DNA of 64,000 nucleotides. Source: Catonia carolina. Lineage: Eukaryota; Arthropoda; Insecta; Hemiptera; Achilidae. Positions 36,722 to 47,026 of the stretch are shown here, in pieces. Within the stretch, counting starts at the first letter, position 1. The number at the start of each line of letters is the position of its first letter. The translations under genes were made by a program, and so were the position numbers. The stretch lies in assembly GCA_035578175.1 (NCBI GenBank), contig JAQMRL010000002.1, positions 131,566,171-131,630,170 of the forward strand. Direction: 5' to 3'. The notes beneath the pieces were generated by a model. The model was not told the origin of the DNA, searched no databases, and saw only the letters and a list, made by a program, of their open reading frames with translations.

Positions 36722-37150
36722 AAAACAACCTTTGTGGAAGATGGGACATCATATAATGGATTTTTTTCATAGAGAGACCATGAACAATGCCATTTCAAAA
36801 ATGTTTGGGAAATTGTTTTTCTACTATTAAAATAAACAGTTCAATTGTAATTTACTAGTAGTTATAACCATAATTATTAATTGTAATTAATTAATTTGTT
36901 AATAAATACTTTTCATAAGTTTAAAAGGAAGTTTTGTAATTTATTAATAACCAGATCCCGGAATAACTTAGAATAAGCGTTGCAATTCTTTAAAATCTAA
37001 CACGTTTAAACTTAGTCATATAATATCTTTTCTAATCTTTTCTCACATTCAATCAAAAACAACCTTTGTGGAAGATGGGACATAATAAAATGGATTTTTT
37101 TCATAGAGAGACCATGAACAATGTATTCCCTTTGCCATTTCAAAAATATC
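36722..37150 (+). repeat. Pair of direct repeats 333 bp apart
   Basis: A block starting AAAAACAACCTTTGTGGAAG and containing GGATTTTTTTCATAGAGAGA and CCATGAACAATG occurs from 36722 and again from 37055. The second copy has about 12 extra bases before GCCATTTCAAAAAT. The spacer holds AT-rich sequence related to 20330-20375. Function is unknown. Confidence 0.7.
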
Positions 37151-38269
37151 ACTGTAAAATGTTAAATTATTATCATTAAAATTATATTTTTTCATTTTAA
37201 TTTATATTTTAATTAAATTTTTCCGAACGTGTTTACTAATATTGAAAGATGATTACGAAATTATAATAACATAGGGATAATTGTATGATTAGCTGACAGG
37301 GTAATATTGAACTTCATCCTAAGTGATGAGGTAACAGCACTAATCATTTCATTTATATCTAGGCAGTTCGCACGCTTTCACGTTCGTCTGTATGTCTATA
37401 CACCCTCGTTCCTCTCCCGACGTTCGTTTGGCAATTCAATTTGTTTAAGCTCCAATAAAAATGCCAATGCTAAACGAAGGGGGACAGTAGAGACTATAGG
37501 GTAGAATGCTAGATTATGGGGAGGATAGGGGGAAACTAAGTGACAGGAGACAGAGTCCCCCCGCTGTGCTCAGAGATTGCGCTCCAGAAACCCCCGATTA
37601 TGTATTCACTACTAATCACAAGGGATTCGCAAAATAAAACAAAAAAGAAGAAAACACAATGCATTTATTTTCATTTTCCCTAGTCACTTTAATCTGTTAC
37701 GAAATGACAATATTATTGAAAGAAGGCTGTGTTATTATTGAATTTCATTCACACAGAATTTTTATTACTTCTCAGAACTTCATTATTTATGATCTGTCGT
37801 TATTAATGTGGAATATAACTGGTATTAATTATTTATTTTTTTGGGGGGTCCTGCAGATTTCTAAGCTTCCTGCTTACTACAACTTATCGGGTTCTGTTAA
37901 CCCCCCACCCTCACAAAGATTACTCGCTACCATAAAGTCTTGGACTCCCAGAAGTCTTCTGAGGACAACCTGTTCTTCTTCTATTTTTCGGATGGTAAAA
38001 TAGGAATGACTTTGAAATGGAAAAGCTCTGTATGGCAATCCGTTCGCTGTCATTATTTAGCCATGCTTATACCAAACCAACTGTTTGGTCCCCTTAAGTC
38101 CATCAATTTTCATATTCTTCACTCTGAAAACCGTTTATGACCTTCGTAAATTTATTCACCTCTATGACTAACAGTATCGTTTATTCTTAGAACTTAACTG
38201 CCAACACTTAATACCAAATGAAGTTATGGATTTATTGATACAGATGTAGCCACTAAGTTCTTTGTTCTC
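37151..38269. other. Mixed-composition DNA, nothing recognised
   Basis: The block 37340-37610 is less AT-rich, but its open frame (37307-37504) has no known domain. The 114-codon frame at 37659-38003 is also unrecognised. Confidence 0.35.
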
Positions 38270-38465
38270 AATTTTTTTAGTTATTTGAAGTTGCAACTAC
38301 AAATAAACTACTACCTTGGTCATTAGTGACTATTGTGGGTTTTCGTACTGTTACGGTGGGTTTTAACGTATTAAAATTTCCAGACCCTAGCCGGGAATCG
38401 AACCCGGGACCTTCAATTTTGTTGGCTAGCGCGCTAGTCACTACGCCTCCGAGACGACCATCTGA
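38270..38465 (-). repeat. tRNA-derived SINE (GGTTCGATTCCCGG head)
   Basis: The minus strand reads GGAGGCGTAGTGACTAGCGC then GCTAGCC, a B box GGGTTCGATTCCCGGCTAGG and GTCTGGAAATTTTAA. The body has AAAACCCACCGTAACAG and AAAACCCACAATAGTCACTA. It matches 2346-2535 through the head and the first body motif. Confidence 0.7.
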
Positions 38466-39355
38466 AACTTTGCTAGAACAGAACATTGCATTTAGTCTTT
38501 GAGCATTAATTATTATTATTATGATTATCGTATTTATTTATCACAAGATTATAAAGACGACTGTAGATATCTGACTCAAACTTTCCGACTTGAACTATTT
38601 TAACAATTTTTTACATGGTCTGGGCTTTCGTAATACTGGTAGGCGTAAGTATTTTGTCACCAGGCAGAGGTTTTCGATAACAGGTCCTTGAACATTGCAA
38701 TGCAGACGAATTTCTTGCTCTAAACTTGACTATTTTCCGGGAAGGTGGCCGAGTTAATATTGTGTTAGCGATTTTTCTATTAGTTAATGAATTATTTTTG
38801 CAGCTGATATGAATTGAATCACTTTGAAAAATCAATATTTATATCCAACACGTTCTAATCCGAGGGTTTAAATTCCATAAATAATTTACTTAATAAAGCG
38901 TAGAAACATTAAAATATGATTGTGAATTTTGAACACGTGTTCGTTATGAAACGAAGTGTTGAATCAATTTACGGGTGCAGCTGTTTCAAAATTGACTTGT
39001 CACCTTGATTTACATAAGTCCCCGCTTCTGAAAATAGGGGTAACATCACGATTCTCCTCACCACGCACCCCCGTATCAACAATTCTATCAACCCCTGTCC
39101 CTAAGGACACCGTCACTTTACTGACTAGCGGAAAATTATGAAATCATATATGTCAGCTGGATCGAATTTACAACAGTTAGTGTTTAAGGGAGACTAATTT
39201 AGGGATGCAACCCTTATGTGTATTTATTCACTGTGGAGTATGATGTACATAATATTATTATCAGATATATAACTACGAATATATTACTATTTATTTACAC
39301 TTGTTACATCACATATGATTTAGATGACTACCTTGTTTACAATGTAATAAGTTTT
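38466..39355. other. AT-rich DNA upstream of the Jockey insertion
   Basis: No gene supported. Small open frames on both strands (38611, 38956, 39218) lack domains. Confidence 0.4.
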
Positions 39356-39370
39356 AGTGATTCGATTAAA
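39356..39370. repeat. Target-site duplication, left copy
   Basis: AGTGATTCGATTAAA, repeated exactly at 43751-43765 after the poly-A tail. The two copies define the insertion as 39371-43750. Confidence 0.93.
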
Positions 39371-39485
39371 GGTATTTATATCTTATTCTGTTTCGCAAAT
39401 TAACTTCCATTTTATAATTTTGTTTTATTTTAATTTTAAAATAAGTTATATTCATTGTTAGGTTATTGTAAACAAACCGTCTGAC

Positions 39486-40805
39486 ATGGCGATTGCCGGT
39501 TCGTTAGTGAACGACTCAATTAGATCAGTTACATCTAATGAGGCAATCATGTCCGATTCTTATGCTAATTTACATGCGGGCTGGAAAGACGTCATTAATA
39601 ACAGAAAACGGCAAAATGACGAAAGTTCTTTAGAATCTACATCGACCAGTAGTAAAAGATCTCCTAGAGACCCACGAAAAGAAACAGCTTCATATACTTC
39701 CGCCAACAAGTTCGACGTGCTATTGTCTGTAAATAGCGAATCAGCGTCAAACGAATCATCTTCAAATGAAGCGAAACTAACTCGTCCACCTCCTATCTAC
39801 CTAAAATCTGATGTTAAATTTATACCTTTTTATAAAATGCTTGAAAATGTAACTGGACCTGATGCCTTTAAATGTGTCTCTACCATAAATGGCTTAACAA
39901 TTTACCCGACCACACCATTAGCATACCGTACTATTGTAAAAACTCTACGAGACAACGGTGCTGAGTTTTACACCTATCAGCTTGCTGATGACAAAGCATT
40001 TCGGGTCGTTATTCGAGGACTTCACCCATCAGTTGGTGAAGACCTAATATCTGCTGAACTGAAAAATAAAGGTTTTCCAGTTAGAAATGTAACTAACATT
40101 GTCTCCAAAGAAAAAATTAAATTACCGTTGTATTTCATCGATTTGGAACAAAATGCAACAACTAATTCTATCTTTGACCTTAAATTCCTACTTAATTCTA
40201 AAATACAAGTTGAAGAACCTCGCCACAAAAGACAAATTATACAATGCACTCGTTGCCAAAGATATGGGCATACAAAATCATATTGTAATTTACCACATAG
40301 ATGTGTTCGCTGTGCGGGCCAGCATGATTCTAAAACATGCACTAAACCAAGAACCACTGAAGCCGTATGTGCTCTATGCAATGGTAAACATCCGGCGAAC
40401 TATCGCGGTTGCACCGTTCACAAAGATCTACAAAACCGACGCTCCCCTGCTCTCGCAACAAAATCAAAAATTTCTTGTCCACCTCAACCTCCATCAACTG
40501 CATCTATAACAGCTTTCCCGCATCTACCAAGTCGGAACAGCAGCCGACAATTCTGCAACACCAATACATCTATTGATTCGACATCCCCTTCAAAAACAGA
40601 AGAAATATCCACCACTAACTTAAATCCACACCGACGCCCTTCTGTTTCGTACAGTCGAGCAGTGGCCGACGACTCTACGTCACCCTCTCTTAACGTCTCC
40701 GAACAAATTACGTCTTTTATTGCAGAAATGAAGTCCCTTTTTACTCCAATGATAACATTGATGTCACAACTAATTCAAGCCCTTCTACAACAAAATGGCA
40801 AATAA
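39486..40805 (+). CDS. Jockey-type ORF1, gag-like nucleic-acid-binding protein
   Basis: This 439-residue protein would bind the element's RNA and form the ribonucleoprotein with the ORF2 product. The N-terminal 100 residues are Ser/Asn-rich and low in structure. Residues 173-205 (RVVIRGLHPS through GFPVRNV) match the domain that usually precedes zinc knuckles in Jockey-clade gags. Three knuckles follow: residues 254-267 (C-x2-C-x4-H-x4-C), 273-285 (C-x2-C-x3-H-x4-C) and 295-309 (C-x2-C-x3-H-x6-C), the spacing typical of Jockey-like elements. The C-terminal part is Ser/Thr/Pro-rich. The start is the first ATG after the element's 5' end, and the frame is intact. A later Met at residue 22 is an alternative start. 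ORF2 begins within its last codons. Confidence 0.92.
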   Translation: MAIAGSLVNDSIRSVTSNEAIMSDSYANLHAGWKDVINNRKRQNDESSLESTSTSSKRSPRDPRKETASYTSANKFDVLLSVNSESASNESSSNEAKLTRPPPIYLKSDVKFIPFYKMLENVTGPDAFKCVSTINGLTIYPTTPLAYRTIVKTLRDNGAEFYTYQLADDKAFRVVIRGLHPSVGEDLISAELKNKGFPVRNVTNIVSKEKIKLPLYFIDLEQNATTNSIFDLKFLLNSKIQVEEPRHKRQIIQCTRCQRYGHTKSYCNLPHRCVRCAGQHDSKTCTKPRTTEAVCALCNGKHPANYRGCTVHKDLQNRRSPALATKSKISCPPQPPSTASITAFPHLPSRNSSRQFCNTNTSIDSTSPSKTEEISTTNLNPHRRPSVSYSRAVADDSTSPSLNVSEQITSFIAEMKSLFTPMITLMSQLIQALLQQNGK

Positions 40806-43491
40806 TTATACATCTGGTTCTCTAACTATCCTATTATGGAACGCTAACGGCATATTAAATCATTTTAATGAGCTTGAAATCATTTTACATAGCAATAGAA
40901 TAGACGTATTGCTTGTTTCGGAAACGCATCTCACTTCAAGATCTAAATTTTATATTAAAGGTTACAAAATTTACAGGGCAGATAGACCAGATGATAGAGG
41001 ATATGGAGGTGCTGCTGTTTTAATTCGGTCTTCTATTCAACACAACGAATATCCTCTTCAACATCCTACGGAATCGTTTCAGGCTGTAGCTGTCACTTTA
41101 AAGTTAAAAAAATTTGACATAAACCTAGCGGCAGTGTATTGCCCTCCACGATTCTCTTTGAAATGTGAAAACTTCACTGAATTCTTCTCTTCCCTTGGTC
41201 AACGTTTCTTGTCTGGTGGAGATTACAACTCAAAGCATGTACAGTGGGGATCAAGGATTATCAATCCACGAGGCCGAGCACTACTAAAGGCTATCCTAGA
41301 GAACCACCTTGATATTCATTCCACTGGAACACCTACATACTGGCCTTCAGCAAATAGTAAATTACCTGACCTTCTCGACTTCTTTATTTCAAAAGGCGTT
41401 TCTCATCTCCACTCTTCAATTTCGCCCTTAGATGATTTGTCGTCCGATCACTCGCCGGTTTTACTTGTTCTTTCTGACCAACCTACGGAAATTCCCATTA
41501 AACCTTCTTTAACAGCTGGAGTTATGAACTGGGATATGTTTCGAGAATCACTTCAACCTTCACTCAACTTACATCTCCCGTTAAAAAATTCAGTTGACGT
41601 AGAATCTGCGGTTGAGCACTTCACGACGATGATACAAGTTGCAGCATGGAACTCCTCGACTCCCCTTCAACATAAGGTGGAGAGAAAACATTGCTATCCA
41701 CATTACATAAGAAAATTAATTGCTGAGAAGAGGCAAGCTAGAAGACAATGGCAAAACTCAAGACTACCTACTGATAAAACACGACTCAATCAACTTACGA
41801 ATACCTTGAAATCTATCATACGTACAGTGAAAAATGAAAATCTAGAAAATCGTGTTAGGAACCTGAATACGAAAGATGGAAGTCTATGGAAAGAAACCGG
41901 TAAACTCCTACGCTATACTCGTCACTGCCCTCCTCTTCGGAAACTGGACAACACATGGGCAAAATCTGACAATGAAAAAGCCATCCTATTTGCTGAACAC
42001 TTGGAAAAGACGTTCCAACCACATGGTGATACTTTACCAGCTTTTACAAAATTAATAGAAGATAAAGTATCTTCACCTTTACAGTTGTGTCTACCTCCAC
42101 TCAATTTTACTGACCAAGAAATAAAGACTGCAATTACTCAATTGCCACTAAAAAAATCTCCTGGATATGATTTGATAACGGCTGAAGTACTACGTGAACT
42201 GCCACAAGCAGGAATAACTCTAATTACGCAAATTTTTAATGCTATTTTGCGGACCACCCACTTTCCTATACAGTGGAAATTTTCACAAGTTATCATGTTT
42301 CATAAAGAAAATAAACCAATCCACGAACCATCTTCTTACAGGCCCATCAGTTTACTTTCAACAGTTTCAAAATTATTCGAAAAACTTTTACTCCCAAGAC
42401 TGCTTATATTTGTAGAAGACCAAGGTATAATCCCTAATCATCAATTTGGGTTCCGTCGACGGCACAGCACAATTCATCAACTACACAGAATCGTTGATCA
42501 AATTGCCTCTGGCTTTGAACAAAAAAAATATGTAAGTGCCGTCTTCTTTGATGTTTGCGCAGCGTTTGATAAAGTTTGGCATCAAGGTCTGCGATATAAA
42601 TTAAGAAAATTCTTGCCAGATGCCTATTTCTTAATCATCAGCTCCTTTTTAACGGACAGATTTTTTCAAGTAAAACATAACACGGCTCTGTCTGACTACA
42701 AACAAATCGTCGCTGGTGTTCCACAAGGATCAATCTTGTCGCCACTGCTTTACAGCATCTATACATCAGATCTACCTGCATCTGCTAACACCACCTTAGC
42801 GACTTATGCTGACGATACAGTCATCCTTTCTTCTGATGTAAAGCCAGAAGCAGCAAGTAATAATTTACAAAGTCACATTAACTTTTTAAATTATTGGTTA
42901 AAAATCTGGAGGATCCAATTCAATGCTTCAAAATCAGTGCATGTCACCTTTTCTCTCCGGAAAGGCGAATGTCCTCAACTATTCCTCGACAATAAACCGA
43001 TACCACAACGACAAAAAGTTAAATACCTTGGACTTCACTTTGACAAGAGACTCACCTGGGCGACTCATATAAAAACCAAAAGACTGACTTTGAACTCCAA
43101 ATTGAAAGAACTATTTCGACTTCTTGGACGCCGCTCTTCACTGACTCTAAAATCTAAACTATTACTATACAAAGTTTATCTCAAACCAATATGGACCTAT
43201 GGACTACAAATTTATGGCACAGCTAAACCGAGCAATCTACAAAAATTACAAGCCTTTCAGTCAAAATGCCTACGTTTAATCACCTGCGCACCTTTTTATG
43301 TCAACAACAAAATTCTACATGACGACCTTAATATTCCGTTCATAAGTGAAGTAGTTAAGTCCAGCTACAGTGTTTTTCACAGAAAATTGCATGATCACCC
43401 CAACGAATTAATCACCAAACTATCGGATGCATCACTACCAGGAAATCCGCAGCGCAGGTTGAAACGTCAATGGGCCAGAGATCTTCTATAA
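40795..43491 (+). CDS. Jockey-type ORF2, endonuclease-reverse transcriptase
   Basis: This 898-residue protein would nick genomic DNA and reverse-transcribe the element's RNA at the nick. An APE-type endonuclease occupies about residues 10-227: WNANG (Asn17), SETHL (Glu43), GGDYNSKH (Asp143, Asn145), LLDFFIS and SDHSPV (Asp218, His219). The reverse transcriptase spans about 440-730 with KKSPGYDLI, YRPISLLSTVSKLFEKLLLP, QFGFRRRHST, VFFDVCAAFDKVWH (catalytic Asp586), GVPQGSILSPLL (641) and YADD (671-674). The C-terminal region has YLGLHFDKRLTW and RRLKRQWARDLL before the stop. No RNase H is present, and the length is typical of the clade. The ATG lies inside the ORF1 stop region in a different frame, suggesting coupled translation. 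No inactivating change was seen. Confidence 0.95.
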   Translation: MANNYTSGSLTILLWNANGILNHFNELEIILHSNRIDVLLVSETHLTSRSKFYIKGYKIYRADRPDDRGYGGAAVLIRSSIQHNEYPLQHPTESFQAVAVTLKLKKFDINLAAVYCPPRFSLKCENFTEFFSSLGQRFLSGGDYNSKHVQWGSRIINPRGRALLKAILENHLDIHSTGTPTYWPSANSKLPDLLDFFISKGVSHLHSSISPLDDLSSDHSPVLLVLSDQPTEIPIKPSLTAGVMNWDMFRESLQPSLNLHLPLKNSVDVESAVEHFTTMIQVAAWNSSTPLQHKVERKHCYPHYIRKLIAEKRQARRQWQNSRLPTDKTRLNQLTNTLKSIIRTVKNENLENRVRNLNTKDGSLWKETGKLLRYTRHCPPLRKLDNTWAKSDNEKAILFAEHLEKTFQPHGDTLPAFTKLIEDKVSSPLQLCLPPLNFTDQEIKTAITQLPLKKSPGYDLITAEVLRELPQAGITLITQIFNAILRTTHFPIQWKFSQVIMFHKENKPIHEPSSYRPISLLSTVSKLFEKLLLPRLLIFVEDQGIIPNHQFGFRRRHSTIHQLHRIVDQIASGFEQKKYVSAVFFDVCAAFDKVWHQGLRYKLRKFLPDAYFLIISSFLTDRFFQVKHNTALSDYKQIVAGVPQGSILSPLLYSIYTSDLPASANTTLATYADDTVILSSDVKPEAASNNLQSHINFLNYWLKIWRIQFNASKSVHVTFSLRKGECPQLFLDNKPIPQRQKVKYLGLHFDKRLTWATHIKTKRLTLNSKLKELFRLLGRRSSLTLKSKLLLYKVYLKPIWTYGLQIYGTAKPSNLQKLQAFQSKCLRLITCAPFYVNNKILHDDLNIPFISEVVKSSYSVFHRKLHDHPNELITKLSDASLPGNPQRRLKRQWARDLL

Positions 43492-43708
43492 AGTGATTTA
43501 TTTTATTTTTCTTTCTTCTTTTTTTTCTCATGTTGTTATTTATCATTCATGTATCATGAACTTTATTTCATAGAACATATACCAATGGGTATCACTGTTC
43601 TTTTTCATTTATTTATTATTATTTATTTTTTTTTTAATTTTTTTTTTCCTTGTCATCCTTTGTTTACTGTCATCTAATTTGCTCGTTGTATCGTAGTATA
43701 TAGTTGCA

Positions 43709-43751
43709 AATAAAGTTATTAAAGTTAAAAAAAAAAAAAAAAAAAAAAAAA
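43709..43751 (+). terminator. Poly-A signal and poly-A tail of the Jockey element
   Basis: AATAAA at 43709-43714 lies about 12 bases before an uninterrupted run of 25 As (43727-43751, the last shared with the duplication). The long unbroken tail supports a recent insertion. Confidence 0.9.
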
Positions 43752-43765
43752 GTGATTCGATTAAA
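43751..43765. repeat. Target-site duplication, right copy
   Basis: Exact repeat of 39356-39370. The first A cannot be distinguished from the poly-A tail, so the true duplication is 14 or 15 bp. Confidence 0.93.
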
Positions 43766-44035
43766 TTAAATCTACCACATCAGATCAGTTTGTGAGACAG
43801 ATTATAGGCCTACACTAATTTTTCAAAAATAATGCACAACTTGGTTTACTTTTCTATTCAGAAATTTACTAAATGTTAATATTTTAAAGCTCTAAGGAAG
43901 TACGACAATTTATTTAGAGTAAATACATATTTGCATTTGATGAAGCCAACAGTAATTACAGCTTTTTCATTGATTTTCTCTGGGAAGATCTTGTGACCTT
44001 AAGCGTTCAAGTCTTCTCACAGGGTTACTTAAGGG

Positions 44036-44255
44036 GTAACTTCGTACAATATTCCGTTTTTGAGAAATTTTGTTCATACATACACACACACAGGCACAGA
44101 AACACACTCAGACCAACCGTTAAAAATATGTTTATTGGGTTCAGCGGGACTGTAAACGTATATTCCCGATGTAACCTTGATTTCGAAAAGTCGACATGAA
44201 AACAATACTTTCCTTCCCCACATTGTTCATACAGGGTAAGTGAAAGTATAAACAA
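44036..44255 (+). repeat. Dispersed repeat, copy 2
   Basis: Contains GGTAACTTCGTACAATATTC, a CACACACACAGG run, GGGTTCAGCGGGACTGTAAA, GATTTCGAAAAGTCGACATG and AAAACAATACTTTCCTTCCC, ending with GGGTAAGTGAAAGTATAA. It is the longest of three copies (others at 25800 and 53525). An 80-codon minus frame across it is a by-product of the repeat. Confidence 0.65.
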
Positions 44256-44900
44256 TTGAATTATCAAAAACCTATCTTAATTATTATGAATTAAACAATA
44301 CACTAACATAATTTTTGATATACTAAAATGATTAAAAATCAAGTTCTCTAATGATTAATCTAAAAACTCCTTGAATACATTCAATATCGCTGCACTGTCA
44401 AAATTATCGAGAAATCTGTTACAAAGAATGACTTTATGCATCGAGAAGAAGATTGTGTTCGTAATTGGGCAAAGCCGGTCTTGTGTTGAGTATCTTTGTG
44501 GGCCTGAGGCCTACGGTCGAGATTCCTGATGAAAAATAGAACTGGAGTTGAAGTAGAAACCATTTAATATTATGTAAGTTTCGAACTGATCCCACGACAA
44601 CGACGCCTAGGTTTCAGGAGTGAAGTCTATTTTCATACAAAATTTATAACTAATAAATATTAAATAAAAACGTTCTTTACTTCTAAAAATTAGTTTAGAA
44701 TTAATTTAGTTTAGATTAATTTAGTTTGTAAGTAATAGCTCAAAGATATAAAAAATTGGCGGATTGTTTTTCTTCTGGTGGGATAAATGAACGTACAGCT
44801 GCTCTTCAATGACAAATGGTCTGATAAAATACTACAAATGAAAACGAAGAAGTTAGTGATTAAATTTTATTTTGAAGTCCTGAATTAATTATATTATTAT
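44256..44900. other. AT-rich DNA, nothing recognised
   Basis: A block at about 44520-44620 (TTCCTGATGAAAAATAGAAC, CTGGAGTTGA, GACAACGACGCCTAGGTT) resembles 61330-61420 (GATCCCTGATAAACAACGGA, CTGGAGTTGA, GACAATGGTATCCTAGGT), so a minor repeat is shared. Nothing else was recognised. Confidence 0.35.
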
Positions 44901-44911
44901 AATGATTAGGT

Positions 44912-45314
44912 TTGCCCATAACAGGCAGGTGGAGTGACAAATTATTTACATTCAATCTGTTCGTTGCAGGGCTAAAATAAATAGTTTAGTTTCTTATCAC
45001 GTGGTTAGCGAATCAAATGACTGAATCATTTAAGAACAGAAGGGGTAGAGGTGTAAAAGACACTAGTCAGAGTTATCTCCTGTGAAAGTAATGAATTTCA
45101 TTATAGGCTTACAGCCAGACCCTATGGTGAATGAAGTGAAGGTGTCATTTCCAGAATGGAAAATATGTATTTTTCAGAGGGCCCGGCATGCTGATAAGCA
45201 TGCTTTTCCACTCAGTGAGGAAGGCAATAGTAAACCACCTTACTTCTCGTTTTACTTAGTAAAACCTCCACAGGTTCAAACCAGCCTTTCGGCTGATGAC
45301 CTAAACAACAACAC
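44912..45314 (+). repeat. S1 element, full length, 11-bp duplication
   Basis: Runs from CCCATAACAGGCAGGTGGAG to CCTTTCGGCTGATGACCTAA plus CAACAACAC. AATGATTAGGT flanks it exactly at 44901-44911 and 45315-45325. It has the best defined ends of the family in this window and could serve as a reference copy. Confidence 0.85.
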
Positions 45315-45325
45315 AATGATTAGGT

Positions 45326-46159
45326 AGTTCAGGACTGAAAAAAAGTGTTCTTAATCTTGGAATGATTATAATTAAAATAGTAAAAAAAATTCTTATCACG
45401 TTTTAATTCTTAGATCACTCTTGTACGTTAACTTTTAAGTTGTGTGTAAGCGGAGAAAGTATTTTGAATTAAACTGCTAATTTAAATTTAAAAAGGATTT
45501 TATTAAATGCAACATTTTTCTTTTAACAAATTTAATTTGTAATGAAAAGATTCCTGCGGATTTATTGTTAACTTAACACCTGTTTCATTTGAAACCCACA
45601 AAGTAAATGAAGTAAAAGACTTCACAAGGTTTTCTGTCACCGCACTACAACACAGTCATTGCTTCGTCACCCCTTCCAAACGAACGCGGTGACGACGACT
45701 ACTACGAACGTAGAAAAAGGGGGTTTCATGATTGTTGTTTCCCACTTAAATTCTGTCTCTCTTTTGCATTTAACCAACACTCTTTTTGTTCTTTTACATA
45801 AATACCCCGAAAATACTTTCAACGCATAAGCCTATAAGCAAATATAGTCTATCGCACAAATAACTACGAGAACTTGATTCACTGAAAATGGATAACATTT
45901 TCAAAAGACTGTGTAGATTTTTTTCAAGAAAATCTCTAATTTTCATTCGTTTGTAACGAGATACATATCATGTTGTCAAAGTAAAACAAATTTTTGTTTT
46001 TGAACAAAACGATCCATTAGAAAAGTTTGTTGTAACATTCGTCTTCTTATTTTAAACCCAGAAATTATTTGGAAACAGTCTGTTACGGTCTTAAGAAATC
46101 CCTCCATCTTCTCCGTGGACGAACTGCCACCGCCCTACAGGATGATTTTTCTACTACTA
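45326..46159. other. AT-rich DNA with a short GC-richer patch
   Basis: 45650-45730 holds several CG-containing words (GAACGCGGTGACGACGACTA) but no recognisable feature. Confidence 0.35.
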
Positions 46160-46320
46160 AATTTTTCTTCTTTAGCGTTTCGCAATCCAATGCGGACTAT
46201 ATACCTCTTCCAATTTCCTCCATGATTCCCTGTCGTGAGCTGTTCTCATCATTCCAAGTTGTCCTTCTGATGTCTTCAGCTACTTTAGTCTTTGAACAAC
46301 TCTGCTGGTTCCGATAGGTT
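46160..46320 (-). pseudogene. LINE C-terminal tail, same type as 34200
   Basis: The minus strand reads KVAEDIRRTTWNDENSSRQG, IMEEIGRGIYSALD and CETLKKKN. This parallels the DVKGTTG, NENKSRKEIIEEIRRG and DGENLQEKKK order at 34200-34465. The following text is GAAGAAAAA-like. A decayed copy of one LINE family is inferred from the matching layout. Confidence 0.5.
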
Positions 46321-46794
46321 TCCTTTGGATCACTCTGTGTTCGCATCTTTTATTGTTCTTTCAGAGTCCGACACATCCTCTACTTGAAACTCACAATATG
46401 TTTTATGACATTTCCGCCTACTAACGATTATTCACAAACCTGATGTTTCCTCTTTTTCATTACTATTTTTCAAGTTTTAATCAAATTCTTTCGTTCTTTC
46501 ATCTGACCATTCCCTGCTCTCAAATATCATCTTCTCTTGGAACCCTTTAAAACCTTTAATGGTTTTTTTTAAATTCCCTTCTGTTCTCTGTCTTATCTAC
46601 TAATATTTTTATCTCTAAACCTTTTTAGTTTCTATAAATCATCTTTAAACTTTTGTTGTTGTAATTTTTTTAAATATCACATAACTGCTTTGTAAACTTT
46701 TTCTGATCCATTCTATAGCTATGTCCAGAAAACATTATTTTTATTTTTGTTATGTCTGCTAACTTCTATATTTTTTTATTGAGATATAATATAC
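46321..46794. other. T-rich DNA, nothing recognised
   Basis: Pyrimidine-rich plus strand without coding or repeat signals. Confidence 0.4.
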
Positions 46795-47026
46795 GAACGC
46801 GTTAATATAAAAAGGTACCTAAATCCGTTTCAACCATTTCAGCTAGTTCGGAGAAAAACAAACAAAAAATTGGGTTTTGAAATACATAAGCCTATGTATT
46901 GTATTAAATATATTATTTAGATAATATATTAATTGTAAATTGCATTTGTGTTTCAAAAACCAGTTTTTGTGTTTTTCTCAGAACTAGTTAAAACATACTT
47001 AGGTACCTTTTTACATTAACGCGTTC
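46795..47026. mobile_element. Palindromic MITE with about 85-bp inverted arms
   Basis: The left arm starts GAACGCGTTAATATAAAAAG, then GTACCTAA, and contains TAGTTCGGAGAAAAACA and GTTTTGAAATACA. The reverse complement of the right arm starts GAACGCGTTAATGTAAAAAG, then GTACCTAA, and contains TAGTTCTGAGAAAAACAC and GTTTTTGAAACACA. The arms enclose about 60 bp of A/T. A clear target-site duplication was not found, so the superfamily is unassigned. Confidence 0.65.

Larger units (their letters stand above)
39371..43750 (+). mobile_element. Full-length Jockey-type non-LTR retrotransposon
   Basis: A 4.38-kb element with a 5' UTR of about 115 bp, ORF1, ORF2 overlapping it by 11 bases, a 3' UTR of about 235 bp, an AATAAA at 43709-43714 and a 25-A tail. 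Perfect 15-bp target-site duplications flank it. Both reading frames are uninterrupted and all visible catalytic motifs are intact, so the copy is young and may be retrotransposition-competent. The Jockey clade is assigned from the three-knuckle ORF1, the APE endonuclease plus RT without RNase H, and the poly-A end. There is no LTR. Confidence 0.95.

Noticed and set aside
37659..38003. A 114-codon frame with hydrophobic segments
   Set aside because: Hydrophobicity follows from T-rich sequence, and no signal peptide plus domain architecture was seen.
40022..40509. Open frames of 119 and 136 codons overlapping ORF1 on both strands
   Set aside because: They lie wholly inside the intact Jockey ORF1, which carries recognisable domains, and have none of their own.
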